Assembly: GCF_005239225.2 (NCBI RefSeq)
Contig: NC_133302.1
Location: forward strand, 18,331,357 to 18,395,356
DNA: 64,000 nucleotides
Direction: 5' to 3'
From: Populus alba
Taxonomy: Eukaryota; Streptophyta; Magnoliopsida; Malpighiales; Salicaceae
This document shows positions 1 through 13,448 of this stretch, one piece after another; position 1 is the first letter of the stretch, and each line of letters starts with the position of its first letter. The notes beneath the pieces are model-generated. The model searched no databases. It saw only the letters and a program-made list of their open reading frames with translations, and was not told where the DNA came from. The position numbers and the translations under genes were made by a program.

Positions 1-3000
1 AACTCAGCAACAAATGACAGGTAATTGAATCTTGGATTAATAAAAATATAATGAAGACAAGATTCAAAGGTGACATGATTAAAATTTGAGATTGTATGGG
101 TTTAAATATTAAGAAATATCAAGAAAAGAATATATATTGAGTTATTTTGAGTAGATTGGGTTTATGTACAGTATATATTTTTAAACTTTTGAAAAAAAGA
201 GCTCAAGATCAAAGATTGAATTAAAAATATATATTAATAAAGAGTGAGTAGAATTTAGAATACTATATTTTGCAACCCTATTTACTACACTAAAAAGAAA
301 AAAATTAATGTTAAAATTATTTTTAAAAAAAAAAACACAAATTCACTCTGTTTTTATTAGAGATGTTTGAAACAATAACATGGAAGTAAAAGGATAATAT
401 AAAAAAACAAAATATCGTAAGTTTTATTCTTTTTAAACATGGAAATTAGTTTATTTATTAATTAAATTCAAATTAAACACTATAATTAAATTCAATTATA
501 ACATAGAGTTAATTCTAAAACATAGAAAATAATCATAAACAAACCGTAGCTGGAAAATTAAATAATATTTGGTAGATCATGGAATTTCATCTTCGGCAAG
601 TCAGCGGCATTAGAAGATCTTGTGATCAACGGGGACAAGCAAGGTAGATAGATAGATAGATATACATACATACAGGATGAGAACTCGAACTCATCAAAAG
701 GGTTAAGCACTAGCAGCTGCGAAGACGCAGGTCATGGCATCCAGAAAACGAAAGGTAGAGGCTGATAGGGTTTGTGACGTTAGAAACAACGGCTACCTTT
801 GTCTGTGTTCATCAATCCATGGATCTAGCTAGCCACTTTTGGTTTTTTTACCCTTAGGGTTTCTGCATTGTAGCTGGGCTGTAAAACGATTGATAAGGAA
901 AGAGAGGGACATTAATGGGAGTTGGATTTGCATCCAGAAGAGCTGCACGCAAGAACCCATGTTACATCTACCTAACTCTGTTGACCTGTTGCGTCTCTCT
1001 CTGGATCGTGACGCCTCTCCGTGTCACTGTCGAGCTTCCATGGCACCTATAATTCACCTAATAGTCACATGATGGGGAAAGAAAAGCCTTCTAGCTAGCC
1101 CCAGCTAAGAAATTTGACGGTGGCAATTGGCAGCCGCATTGTATAGCAGAGAGATCAAGCCCCGACTTGGAGATGATCATCATGGCAACCTGAGAAAAAT
1201 GGGAGAGGAGAGCCAACAACAGCGCTGGTTGTCATCATCGTTGTATTTTTAATATTCTTAACACACTTGGTTTTTTAAGCTTGATCACTGTAATCAAACG
1301 CACAAAACTGTTGGGAAAATGGTCTTAATTATTGATTAATTAAATGCTGCAGTATAAAGGATGGTTAAATAACCATCTTAATTTAATAGCTTAAATGGTT
1401 AGATAAAATTTTAATATTTTATTTATATTATTATTTAATACATCTTCTCAAGTTAAAGTTTTTTTAAACTTAAAACTTGTATAAATTTATATTATATTAT
1501 TTTTAATTTTTATCATATAAATAAAAATAGTAAGATTTAAATTCGTGACCGCTTATTTATTAAAGCTTTAATATCATGTTAAAAAATTAATCTAAAAATT
1601 TAAATTATTAAATAAATTTTAAAATATAAATTTATATTATTATATAATAGAATCAAATACATTACCATTAATAAAACCAGTGGCGAGGCCAGGAGTTTTC
1701 ATCAGTGGACAAATGGAAAAACAAAGTGAATACCGTCCATTTATTGAAAACACTGAAAGGTGGAACACATTACCGTAGACTTATTGTTCAAAGTTTTTCT
1801 TTCTTTAATTTTATTTTGGTCTTTTAACTCTTTTTTTTTAGAAGATCGCGCTGTTTTTAGCACAAATTAAAAGATAATTGAATTAAATTTATTGACTGAT
1901 AAGAAAAATTAAAAGGTGGAGAATCAAAGTAAAAAAAATTAAATACAACAGAAATAGTAATGTTTTCAAAGTTTTTACAACAAAATTTCTTTTAACTTTT
2001 CTTGTTTTAATTTTCTTTAAACTCTTTGTGTTTCTCTCTATTATTATTTAAATGATTGTTTCATTAATAAATTAATTGATTATTATAAAAAAAATATTTA
2101 CTTTATTCCTCAAACTTTATATATTACACATATTTGGTCCCTTAATATATTTTGCAATTCATGGTACAAAATTTTATTTTTCTTATTGTTTTAGTTCATG
2201 ATTTGAGAAAAGTAAGAGGGAAGATCATCAGATTCTAGCTCTAGAGAAAAATAAAATTGATTTTGATATCAATTTCAACCACCAAAATAATTAATCTTGG
2301 TGTCAACGAGTTTTTTTTTTTTTTTTGTTAGGGTAGTTGCACTTAGATATGTGTTTTTCTTAAAATTGCCTAAAACATCATATCTAAGCTTAAGAAGATT
2401 TTTTTTGTTTTGGGTTGATTTTGAATTTTTTTAATTTTTTAAAGTCATTCATATGTTTGTCAAAGTGTTTCGATTCTTTTATAGGTGTTTTGGGTTCAAA
2501 ATTGGTTAAGAATCAGTTTTTGGATTAAAAAAACACAAACCTAGTTTTTCCAGCCCTACAATGGTTGAGATATGGGAAAACCAGACGAAGTGTTGTCAAG
2601 AATATTTTTTTTAAAAAAAATATCGGGCAGATAACATGTCATCTGCTGTAATTAAATTGTTTTTAAAATTAGGCCCACCCATGAATTACTCTTGAAGGCC
2701 CATGCCCTGGCCCTTTTTTTAACATTTGGCCTTATTTTTTTTTATTTTTTATGTATATAATTATGATTTTATTTTATGTGTTTCTAAAAAAATCATTTAT
2801 ATTTAAATTAACATCACATTTCTATGATTTTTTTTTGTATTTACTCTTTTTTAAATAGTGGTTGGTTTTTTTTAATTATTTTGTATATATTTAATTTTTA
2901 GAGAGATTATTCTAATTCATCTATAACTTTTTTATGTTTTATATATTGAATTTTATTTTTTAAAAATTAAAAATATTTTTTTTAATAGTATTTCTAATAA

Positions 3001-4378
3001 GTACAACATTACAAGATATTTTTTTCTCTTTATTTTATTAAATGAATTTTATTTGTATGTCTATTTTTGTTATCATTTGATTCAATAAAAAATTGGTTTT
3101 AATTAACATAATAAAGTAAATAGTCCATGTTACGATATCAAATATTTTTATTTGCATTTACCTCTTAACTTTTCCAAATATGTATTTTTTAATATAAATG
3201 ATTCTCAATTTATTTTAATTAAATGTGTACATAAAACTTTGCAATTTATATTTAATATTTTTTTATGTAAAATAATATGTCAAAAAAAGCCTATATTTTT
3301 TTTTAAAAAAAAATCATCCCACGACCCGAGCGTTAGTCAAACAGTTAAGTATCCACTTAGATTTGTACACACAATTGGAAAATTTGTGGATTCCAAACTA
3401 ATTGTGCAAAAGAGCAGAATATAAAAGAAAATATGTGGAGCTCCTTAAGAATTTGAAACTAAAATGAGCAAAGAATTAGAATTAAAGTAGTCCACAGTGT
3501 ATGATTATATATTTGTAGAAATATTAGCCAAGTATCACAATTATACCTTTTCTCCATGTTTTATCAGAACTAATAATGATCAAAATAATAAATGCAACTC
3601 AAGAGAAAGGAGACAAAAATGGTGATGTGGGATTTTCATCGATAGAAATACTAAAATTATAAGATTTTTAGGATCGTATCAAGCTATGGGCTTGGTTTTT
3701 CTGAACCCAAAATAGTGACTATGGGCTTTTATTTTATCAGAACATAATTAGCCTGGATTATTAATAATATTTTTGGGCTTGATGATTGGGCTTGGCCCAC
3801 TACTGCCACCGAGGGACTTGAAACATGGGAATGAAAACATCCATTCCATCAGAAACCTCCAACTTTAAAAATATCAAGATGTTCAGGATGGTATTGGATA
3901 AATATTTTTCAATGTAAAAAATAATGTTAAAGTGATTTAAGTATTTCTAAAAAAATAAAAAAAAATCTAAACTTGAGGACAATGAAAAAAAAAAAAGAAT
4001 AATATTAAATAAACAGATAAAAGAAATTGACAATGTATAAAAGGTAAGAAAAAAATGATTTGAACTATCTAGGTTAACATACTAAATGTACAATTATTTA
4101 TAGAAAATAAATTGAATATAATTATGAAACTTAATTATCTTGAGGACAATGAAGAGGCAGGAACAGGGTTTGCTAAAACTAGTTTGATCATAAACAAATT
4201 AAGGTCTAACTTGAGCAGGCTCTTGGGCACCCAGTTCGGGCCGGGTCTTACTTGAATGTTAATGTCCACGACAGCCGAGAAGGAAATGGGAAGCCCATCC
4301 CATATTTTTGTAGCCGCCCCGCCCCCCAAGAGAATACTTTTCTAAGAATTTGAATGTCGTGTGCGGGAAAACTACAAA

Positions 4379-4516
4379 TTTTTGAGGTGTTTGGAAGGGT
4401 GTTCTTTAAAATTTTTATTTTTTTTTATTTAAAATGAAATACATTTTTATATTATTTTAGTGTGTTGATGTCAAAAATAATTTTTTTAAAAATAAATTTA
4501 TTTATTTTGATGTATT
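4379..4516 (-). mobile_element. Tourist-like MITE copy, minus orientation, truncated
   Basis: Carries the complement of the family core (TTTTGACATCAGCACATCAAAA), here decayed to GTGTGTTGATGTCAAAAATAA, after a GTGTTTGGAAGG end. It abuts the next copy at about 4519 head to head, which suggests one inserted beside or into the other. Confidence 0.5.
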
Positions 4517-4518
4517 TT

Positions 4519-4722
4519 TAGAGCGTGTTTGACAGTGTGGTAGCGGTTGCTTTTTAAATAGCTTTTCGTGCCGAAAAATACATGCCAATGATATTTTTTA
4601 TTTTTTAAAAATTATTTTTGACATCAGCACATCAAAACGATCCAAAAAGTACAAACCGCACTTAATTTTAACAAAAAAAAAATCAAAATTTCCCAAAATG
4701 CAGGTACAAAAGCCTCTAAGTA
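4519..4722 (+). mobile_element. Tourist-like MITE copy
   Basis: Starts TTA-GAGCGTGTTTGACAG, continues through GTGGTAGCGGTTGCTTTT and contains the intact core TTGACATCAGCACATCAAAA. It ends near GCCTC-TAA. The start and internal blocks match the copy at 45511-45717. It has no coding capacity. The TTA/TAA flank fits PIF/Harbinger-derived Tourist MITEs. Confidence 0.65.
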
Positions 4723-4767
4723 AAAAGTACTTTAAATCATCACCGTTACCACAATTCTAAATACACT

Positions 4768-4945
4768 TAAAGTGTGGTTACGATTGTTTTTTAAAATGTG
4801 TTTTGCTTGAAAATACATTAAAATAATATTATTTAATTTTAAAAAAATTATTTTTGATACTAATATATCAAAATTATTTAAATATATAAAAAAAATAATT
4901 TTTTAAAATAATATTTTTAAAACATAAAAATAACATGCTATTAAA
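4768..4945 (+). mobile_element. Decayed Tourist-like MITE copy
   Basis: AGTGTGGTTACGATTG followed by the AT-rich body with TTTTTGATACTAATATATCA, a mutated version of the family core. The ends are not clear. Confidence 0.45.
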
Positions 4946-5699
4946 CTAGTGATTGTGTCAACTATTCAATTTCGCTCCTACATTTTAAATCTAGTCATAT
5001 AAAACTTAGGGTTTTTTTTTTGGTTCACCTTTTCATTACCCGATATTATTTTTTGCGATCGTCCATTTTACAATAGATTCTTAGATCCCGTCCGTCGAAT
5101 GACCAGCCAGCTTCGCAACCTCCCTGTACAGTTCCTCAACTAAATAATTGATTCATACTTCTTTGTAGGTTGGATTAATTTTATTGAATGTAGCAAAAAT
5201 ATGCAGAAAAAATAAATTGCAACTAATATATTTTCTAGTTGCAAAAAGAATCTTGATTATGAATTAAAAATATATATTTAATAAAATAAATTGAAAATTA
5301 TATGTGTAGTAAATATAAAAAGAGATTTTAACTATAATTAAATACTAAATATATACGATGATTATGATATTCCATGTTGTACATCACTGCATTTTTTAAG
5401 AAGAGTAATAATTGAAACTTAATTGAAAAAAAAACTAATTTATTAGTATAAATCTTCATTTTCTTATTAATACTTTTAAGTTAAAAAAAAAACCTGATTT
5501 TTTGCTCGGTATCATTTATTTCTTAAAAATCAAAAGCAATAAGAATACATATCAAAATAGTTTTAGATAATTTAAAATAAATATACAAATTTATCTTTCT
5601 AATTAAAATCATTTTGTTCCATAATAGATAACAGTGAACAAGAGAAGAGAACTAAATTAAAATTTTAAAATATCAAAACTCAACAAAAAAATAAATTAA

Positions 5700-5875
5700 A
5701 GTTGATTGTGGTTGCTTTTCACTCGAAAATATATTAAAATAATATTTTTTTTTTATTTTTTAAAAATTATTTTTGATACCAGTACATCAAAATAATCTGA
5801 AAATAAAAAATAAAAAAATTTAAATTAAAAAAACACTTTTAAAATACAAAAATAATTAGAAAAAAAAACAGTTAT
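5700..5875 (+). mobile_element. Decayed Tourist-like MITE copy
   Basis: TGATTGTGGTTGCTTTTCAC, then TTTTTGATACCAGTACATCA, the mutated core of the family. Terminal repeats have been lost. Confidence 0.45.
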
Positions 5876-6287
5876 AAAGTTAATATAAAATCTAACTAAT
5901 ATTAGTATTGTTAAAAAAAAAAAACTAATAAAAATATTTATTTTTTAGAAGAAACTAATGCAACTGATGCTATTGATGACCCGTCGGACTACAACAAAGC
6001 AGCCCACTCCCCCGGCAGCTTAATGTTCCCCCTCCTCAAACCTTTCTAAGCGTTGGCGTCAAATTCCGGCAAAAATCTCCTTCATGGGCCACTCAACACA
6101 ATCTTTTAGTTTCACTCCGATACGGCAACGGCCAGGAGAAGAGATTTCCGGTTAAGAACACCAGAGAGGAAGATACTGCCTATCATTTTGCCTATACTTC
6201 ATCCCGGAAAAGTGATAGAATCTTCCAAAAACATGCCGCAATCTTATTAAAAACAGATAATAACGTGGTGCGATCTGCTACACAGGT

Positions 6288-6420
6288 GAACGGATGTTTA
6301 AGCAGTTTTTTATTTGAAAATATAATAAAATAATATTTTTTATTTTTAACATTAACAATTCAAAATATATATAAAGTTGAATTAAAAAAAAAAACTCAAT
6401 TTTTTTTTAAAATACAAACG
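6288..6420 (+). mobile_element. Possible MITE remnant upstream of dNK
   Basis: GTTTAAGCAGTTTTTTATTT followed by an AT-rich body resembles the left half of the MITE family. It lies about 450 bp upstream of the dNK start and is strongly decayed. Confidence 0.3.
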
Positions 6421-6681
6421 GATCAGAGTCGGAAAGGACTCCTGGCCTCCCAGTTTTTTAAATGTTTTATGGTTGAAAAATCTCTGTCACTGTGAGTATT
6501 CCTAGAAAGAAAGAGAGAGAGAGAGAGAGAAAGCTCCTCTGTTTGTCTGCCAAAAACCCAAAGGACAATCCCCTTCCCTAAATCCGTGAAACCAGGTCGT
6601 AGAACAGGACAATATGCTTTTAAGTAGATACCCAAGACAAGACAAAACTAAATAAACCTCCCACTGACAGAACCCCAAGCC

Positions 6682-6722
6682 AAACCCTAAAATCCCTCTT
6701 CTTAGGGCAAAACCCTATTTAA
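6682..6722 (+). promoter_or_regulatory. Putative dNK core promoter: telo-box and TATA-like element
   Basis: AAACCCTAA at 6682-6690 is a perfect telo-box, and CTATTTAAC at 6714-6722 is TATA-like. Together they lie about 145-185 bp before the chosen dNK start. Telo-boxes are frequent in promoters of plant genes expressed in dividing cells, which would suit a nucleotide-salvage kinase. A TGGGCC site II motif sits farther upstream at 6085-6090. The transcription start is not known. Confidence 0.4.
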
Positions 6723-6776
6723 CAATACAGCATCCTTCGCCTTCCCGCCTCCCCTGACTATCCAACACAAGAATAT

Positions 6777-6842
6777 ATGCAGACAGAGACAGATAGACGG
6801 ACAGGAACAGACATGATATTTACCCAAAGGAGAAGGAAGTGA
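6777..6842 (+). other. Upstream ORF 1 in the dNK leader (putative)
   Basis: ATG at 6777 opens a 21-codon frame ending in TGA at 6840-6842, with a second in-frame ATG at 6813. It is in the 5' leader only if transcription starts upstream of 6777, as the TATA-like element suggests. Confidence 0.35.
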
Positions 6843-6848
6843 GCTCAA

Positions 6849-6926
6849 ATGCTTGTTAGGAGGGATGCAGAAGTTACTACAAAGAAACCCATCAAGCCCC
6901 CTCCTCTGTACTTCTGTTTCTACTAA
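6849..6926 (+). other. Upstream ORF 2, overlapping the dNK start codon
   Basis: ATG at 6849 opens a 25-codon frame that ends at TAA 6924-6926 and overlaps the main ATG (6865) in another frame. Its -3 base is C, while the main ATG has G at -3, so leaky scanning could favour the main start. Confidence 0.4.
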
Positions 6927-9900
6927 TTATTTTCTCTTTAAAAACAAAAACTATTCCTATATTTCTCTTTCGATGCCAGCTGCTACTTATTTTTACAGTA
7001 ATAGCTCCTCTTTAGCTGCCTCTTTAGCTAAAAAACTCACTCTCACACCCGCACTGCCCTCCTTCTTCTATTCAACGACTGCCTGCAGTGCTTCCCGTTG
7101 CGCTGTTGGGCTTAAAACAAATACCCCAATCAGGGCATGGGTGGTGGCACGGCCGGCGTGGTATTGCACGGTGGCGGGTGGGCAGGAAGGGTCTGTTGTG
7201 ACTGCTGCGGCTTTGGCGGCTGGTGAAGGTGTGAGCAGTAGAGGGGATGGAGATGAGGAAGGAAAGGGTGAAAAGAGTGAAAAGGGTGCGGAGGAAAAGG
7301 CCGCGAGGTTGAGTAGGAGGCAGAAGGGGACGGGTGGTGATATGGAGGGGAATGCTGATTTGTTGATAATTCCTGGTGTAGGGCCGAAGAATTTGAGGAA
7401 ATTGGTGGAGAAAGGGTTTACAGGAATGGCTGAGCTTAAGCAGTTTTATAAGGATAAGGTAATGGTAATTGTTTTCGTTATTTTTAAATTTTGGTGTTAT
7501 ATTTCTGTAGGTTTTTTTTTTTCCTGATTTGGAGTTTGTTTGCTGTGTATGAAGTATTGGTTTAATGGGTTTTAGGTATAGATTTAGGAGAGTTGAAATG
7601 GGGTTTTGGTTTTGTTGATGCGAACCAGCTCCTTTTGGTGCTGATGATTTTGCTAAATGCCAGTAGTTTTAGAATTTTGTAACTATAGGAATGCAAGATT
7701 CATTATAATCATGTCCTAATTGGACGCAATGATTGTCATTGGTACCAAGTTCTTACAGCCATTGAGTTGAACAAACATCTTAAGAGATTAAAATTCACTT
7801 CGTGTTTTGATGAGAACAGAGGAATCACTTCTATAGATGTAATTGTTTGGTCCAGTTAGCTTTATACTGTTGCAAAACTGCAATTCAATATTTGTTAAAG
7901 ATGATCTCTTATGTCTAAATTGGGCTTACTGATTGCATGTGATTTCCAGACTTCTATGGTCGCGGATTCAAATAAATAGTTCAATAGAGCAAGTATAATT
8001 CGATGTTTAATGGTGAATGGAGGAAATTTCATTCAAAGGTTGGACATAGTCCATCTCTATCTCTCTGACTGTATACTAAGTTACCAACAGGAATTCTGGG
8101 TTACTTGTTGCAGTTTCTTGGAAAATCCAGCGAGACAATGGTTGAGTATTTACAGAGTTCTGTGGGAATTATTCACAAAAATCATGCTGAGAGCATAACA
8201 ACTTTCATCAAAGAGAGCGTGGATGAAGAGTTAAAGGATTTGAATTCTGATGCAAGGCCCAAACCTAAGAAGCGACTCACGTTTTGTGTTGAGGGAAATA
8301 TCAGTGTGGGAAAGACAACATTTCTCAAGAGAATAGTCAGTGATACAATTGAGCTACGAGATCTTGTTGAGGTGGTGCCTGAACCCATTGATAAGTGGCA
8401 GGATGTTGGGCCTGACCACTTTAATATACTTGATGCTTTTTATGCTGATCCATCAAGATATGCCTATACCTTCCAGAATTATGTCTTTGTGACAAGGGTT
8501 ATGCAGGAAAGAGAATCATCTAGTGGGCTGAAGCCACTCAGGTTGATGGAAAGAAGTGTTTTCAGCGACAGAATGGTAAGCATCCTTTGAATCGTGGTTT
8601 TAAAGTTGACAAATAGTTATATTAGTTAATGTAATTCATTTTTACCAGAAGGGCCAAAGCATACTGATTGGCTGTTCTCTTACATCCCTAATGATTGGAT
8701 AAAAGGACTTTGGATTTTTGTTTAAGTTTGATCATGATCAAACATGGATTCAAAACCTTGCAGTTCTTTCTCATTTGGTTGATCCCATGCGAGAGGAACA
8801 AAAACCTGTTTTAAGCGTTCAAGGCTGATAAATTTTAATCTCACTCTTACTTGATAAAGGTCTTTGTACGAGCTGTGCATGAGGCAAAGTGGATGAATGA
8901 GATGGAGATCAGCATTTATGACTCCTGGTTTGATCCAGTTGTCTCAGTTTTGCCTGGGCTTATTCCTGATGCTTTCATCTACCTTAGAGCAAGCCCTGAT
9001 ACTTGCCACAAGAGAATGATGCATAGGAAAAGAACTGAGGAAGGTGGAGTCAGCCTAGATTATCTTCGTGACTTGCATGACAAGCATGAGAGCTGGCTTT
9101 TCCCATTTGAAAGTGGTAATCATGGGGTACTTTCTGTGAGTAAGCTACCTTTAAATTTGGATAATGCTCTACATCCTGATATAAGAGACAGGGTGTTCTA
9201 TTTGGAAGGTGATCATATGCACTCAAGTATTCAAAAGGTATCAAATGCGTATCCTTTCCTATGAAATTCACATGATTGAAAAGAAAAACTGGCTTACTTC
9301 GCTTTTGTTCTGAGCAGGTCCCTGCTTTGATTCTTGACTGTGAAGCAAACATTGACTTCAGCAGGGATGTTGAAGCCAAGGAGAAGTAAGATAGCCATCA
9401 TATTTTACTTAAATCTCTCATCTTAAGAGCAGAAATATAATTTTATTTTGTTTTAAAATGGTCAACCTTGCCGTAATGCATATGATGTTTTAGATAGAGA
9501 ATAAGAATTTATTAATAGGAACAATGTTGAATTAAAAGGAGGAGAATAGGCATCCTCTCTAATGTAGAAAATGCCAGAAAAGCCTTTTAAAATGGCATCC
9601 ACCAATGTAGAAACAATAATGAAACAACTTAGAAGGGCAATGGATAAAATGATATATCTTACCCCGCAAAATTGCATTGAAAAGAGAGTTAGCTCCAATT
9701 AACGAACTCCAGATAACTTCAAGTTGTGGCTTGCTACCACTATGCTTTAAGTTACAGTCCTCTGTAAGATTACAGCAAACACAAGTCTTCCCATGTACTT
9801 TCAGTTTCTTGGCCAATCTTTTGAAGCTGGCTGTATCATTTTATCTCCCTAATTGGTGGCTGAACTAGCATAAATCCAATTTATTTGTTATGCGGTGTTG

Positions 9901-10628
9901 AATTGCTGTCTGCGAACACTCGAGTTTGCTGTCTGTGTGCTGCGCAGGAGCAGGAAATTTTAGTTTATTGTACAACCATGTCTCTCATATGTCAAGTCTT
10001 AAAAAAAAAATATGGTACAAACATGCTGACATTGCACTGAATGTTGCACTCTACAGCTATCGAATGAAAAAAAACACAATCACACACACACTAGGACTCT
10101 CTTCTGCATGTTCGAAAACAAAAGCGAAGACATGTTGAATTCACGAGTGGAATATTGATGAGAAGTTTATCATTGTAGTTATTGTTATAATTAGAATTAT
10201 ATTGCTGCCTCCTGGTCTGTAGCCCTATTTGAAAAGTGTAGTATTCATGTACCACCAACTTGAATGCGTTCTGCAATCAGTGAGGAAAATCAAAATGCTC
10301 TTGTTTCCTGGCATGGAAGGTTTCTTAGTGGTTATGCTGAAAATTCTTATACACGCTTGATTCTTAAAGCCCCATGTGCTGTTGGACTAATTTGGTTTTT
10401 TAATGATGTTCTTTGTGAAGCTATGCGCGCCAAGTTGCAGAGTTTTTCAAACATGTGAAGAAAATGCAGGAAGTTCCATCTACAAAGGGTGATGGTGGTG
10501 TTAGCCAGCGAAAGGTCGTACTACCTCGTGAAGGTGGATTGCTTTTACCAAACGGAGCACACTTCCCCGAGTCTGCTCTCAAATCCTTAGATTTTACTCG
10601 GGCAATGTCATTCATGTCTGGCCAGTGA
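6865..10628 (+). CDS. DNK: Deoxyribonucleoside kinase, dNK-like, organelle-targeted (5 exons)
   Basis: Phosphorylates deoxyribonucleosides in the nucleotide salvage pathway, by homology with Arabidopsis dNK. Exons: 6865-7458, 8114-8575, 8860-9237, 9318-9385 and 10421-10628. All introns are GT-AG, and the joined frame is open for 569 aa, close to the family size of about 580. The first 60 or so residues are Ser/Thr-rich and non-acidic, like a plastid or mitochondrial transit peptide. Residues about 170-198 hold a helix-hairpin-helix-like patch (IPGVGPKNLRKLVEKG). The kinase core starts in exon 2 with the P-loop GNISVGKT at 259-266. EPIDKW begins at 288, the ERS motif is at 344-346, and a basic lid (KRMMHRKR) begins at 403. 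The open frame starts with TTG codons at 6853, so the first ATG, at 6865, was chosen. Joining exons 4 and 5 gives AAC (Asn). The short out-of-frame ATGs upstream could dampen translation. Confidence 0.9.
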
Positions 10629-13440
10629 TTGTCTGTCTGGCCCTGGTTTTCTTGACCCCAGGATCACGTAAAGAGGTACCTGCGTGTTTATCTGACATGT
10701 CTCTGGATGATGTGACTAGTTTCTTTGTGGATGTAAAAATGGTTTTAACACTTAGGATTTAGAGATGTAGAGATGATTGTATGATTGTTGAATGCTTTGG
10801 TAATCCAATGTTTGGTTGCTTTAGGCTTGAAGCTATATTCTTCACGAAATATAAGGTATGCTTGGTTATTCTTCTGGGATAGAAGAAGTATTGATGGTAG
10901 AGATAAAAATATATTTAGTTGAAGAGATAAATATATTAATTTTATTGGGAATTTATTTTTAAAACATGAGGTACAAATGAGATATGTTTTTGAGAGATTA
11001 TTTATTATTTTTAAAACAGTTGACATGAGCATGAAACTCCCTGTCAGTATCTTTGCCATCCATTAACGAGCAAGGGAAAAAAAGGTTGAAGAAGGAAACA
11101 TAAACTAAACACTTAAAGCACTTGAAATCCAGATCAGAACCAAGAAAGGATAGATATGAAAAGACCCTAAACTCCGAGTGAGTGGAGGGAGAAGGGCGGG
11201 GAGGGGGGAGCCACTCCCATAAAGATAGACGGACCTCGGAAAAGTAGGACAATTCAGCCTCCGATGAACTCCACAAGAGGGAGAGAGGAGGGGATTATAG
11301 CTAGAGAGTTGCATAACTTCCCTAGCTAGCTCGTAACAGACAATCCAGGCTCTTCAGGAGCTTGCCATGTGCAAAAGGAACGGGGCATTTTTATTTATTT
11401 ATTTATTGCGTCAAAGATAGACCCTGCATCTCACAATATGAACGTCTTCATCGATCTATCTATCTATATTTTAATCTGGAGTTTTTTTAATATGAAAAAT
11501 TCATATTTCTTCTCCTTCCCTTTGTCATTCTCTAGTCTGCTCAGCAATCTATGAACATGCGGAAAACAGACATATCATATTAAACCTATTCAAACATGCT
11601 GGTAAAGCCCTAGTGGCTGACAGATTTGGTCTTTGAGAAAATTAATCTAAAACAGACAGGATGCCGTGATCCTCGGTTTCCTGAAGACAATCAGAGCATT
11701 GATTTTTCAATTTCATGTGACCAGTCGTTCAAGATGCCAAAGTGTTTACACAAGCATGTTTATTTTGGATAATAATCGAGACATATATATTTACTTAATT
11801 TACATCTTTTTTATTAAGCCAGCTCCATCCTCTTGCAAGATTTACTCCCAAGTGTATCTTCGGCTTAGAGGTTGGTTGTAGCTAGATTAAAAAAAATCTC
11901 CAATCTATGGAGTTAATTTCAATTAAATCTTCAATATATTAATATATATTAATAGATTCAGGATTTACTAAAATACTTCTTGACTTGTGATAAAGACGAG
12001 CTGTATAAAGAAATGTCAAATCTTTGAGTTTTTATATAATTTAGTCTATAACATAAGTTTTTTTAAAATATATATTATTATTCAAAACGAGGATTTTAGA
12101 AAACTTTGTTTATATATATATATATATATGAAAAGGAGAAAGCTTCACGTAACGATACTAAAATCGAAGTAAGGATTTGATTGTGAGTTCGTTACTATAT
12201 GGAAGATCTAATTACGATGAAGATGAAGAATAGATGACGACGACCTAATCTAGATTGCCCTTAAAGATTTGGGATTTTATATGCTTGTTCTTTAAATAAA
12301 TAAAAATGTTTGGTTAACATTTGATGTTGATGGTGCTTTTCACTAATTAATTGAAGAGATAAAAGGCATGTATTTTTTTTATCAATATTTTATGGTGATA
12401 ATTGAGAAGATTTTTTTTTTTTATCACGCTATATATTAGAATAAAATTCAATAAAAAATTATTATTATATTATATAAAATTTCTTATTACATTACCTAAA
12501 CAAACTAATTGGATTATATATATTATGAAACTTTATTATTTATATAAACAAAAAAAAAGTTCTTTTTTTTTTTCAATTCAACCCCTTTTTTTTTGTCTTT
12601 CAATTCTATTATTTTATTTTTCTCTACTTTATTTTCATATTTTTTTAGTGATTATTAGGTTGTTTTTGAACCAATCAAGATAACTAGGATTATATTATGA
12701 CTATTTACATACGATTTAATTTTAAACCTCAAATTAGACAAAGACATTTGTTAATAGGTTTTTTTTTTTTTTTTTTTTAATTTTATCCTCATACTTATTT
12801 TACTGATTAAATAGATTATTATTAAACTAGTTAAATTGATCTTAAAACTAGTTAAATTGATCAGGCCACATAAAAACAACTTTCATACAATTTTAATTTT
12901 AAATTCAAGGTTATAGAAATTATATGAAAAAGTTTACTTCAATCAATTTTGGACGATTATATTCAGAGCCATTAGGCATCAATTGATATAGACCAAGCCT
13001 TCACATACGGAAAGGAACACTTTGGTACCTCTAATTTTAGGTTCATTTTATCACATTCCTGTATTTTTAATATTTTTCATAAAAATCCTGAAATTTTCGT
13101 AAGTTTCAATGTAACCCATGGTATTTCAATAATAGTCATGAGATCAATATCATACGTAAAAGCTTCAGCAAGTCAACTCCTACGTCCCATCATTTGTAGA
13201 TTGATTTTTTTTTTAATAAAAAATAAAATAAAAAGTTAACAAAAACAACGGGTTCTATTGAACATTTTCAATTCGTCTCGTTTTGGACTAAAATAAATAG
13301 TTAAATCGAAATTTTTTAAAATTTATTTTAAATTAAACATAATTGAAAATCGATTCAAACAGATTAATTTTAAATTTTGATGAGTGCTCGAACTAATATA
13401 TTATTAAAAAAATAAAAATCCCTTAAAAAATTGGAAAGGT
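10629..13440. other. Intergenic region between dNK and the DUF1138 gene
   Basis: The dNK 3'UTR probably occupies the first 200-250 bases. A purine-rich, less AT-biased island lies at 11170-11380. It includes short minus-strand frames rich in Ser/Pro that match no family I know. The remainder is AT-rich with poly-T runs (for example 12761-12778). I see no gene. Confidence 0.5.
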
Positions 13441-13448
13441 GATGAAAT

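Larger units (their letters stand above)
1..6680. other. Gene-poor AT-rich region upstream of the dNK gene
   Basis: No ORF here resembles a protein I recognise. The stretch is very AT-rich and contains MITE copies near 4.4-4.9 kb, 5.7 kb and 6.3 kb. Two islands are richer in G+C: about 560-1220, which holds a 77-codon frame of no recognisable family, and about 4135-4330. A segment at about 2330-2750, with pieces such as GGCCCACCCATG, may be a decayed LTR element, but I cannot delimit it. Confidence 0.6.

Noticed and set aside
839..1072. 77-codon ORF in a G+C-richer island
   Set aside because: The first codon is not ATG, there is no known domain, and no splice context could be built. Left as an unexplained island.
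9050..10458. ORFs on either strand over dNK exons 3-5 and intron 4
   Set aside because: They overlap exons in the wrong frame or lie in the intron. The spliced dNK model accounts for all conserved sequence.
11105..11314. Purine-rich island near 11.2-11.4 kb as a microRNA precursor
   Set aside because: I compared it with plant miRNAs that I know and saw neither a mature sequence nor a convincing long stem.
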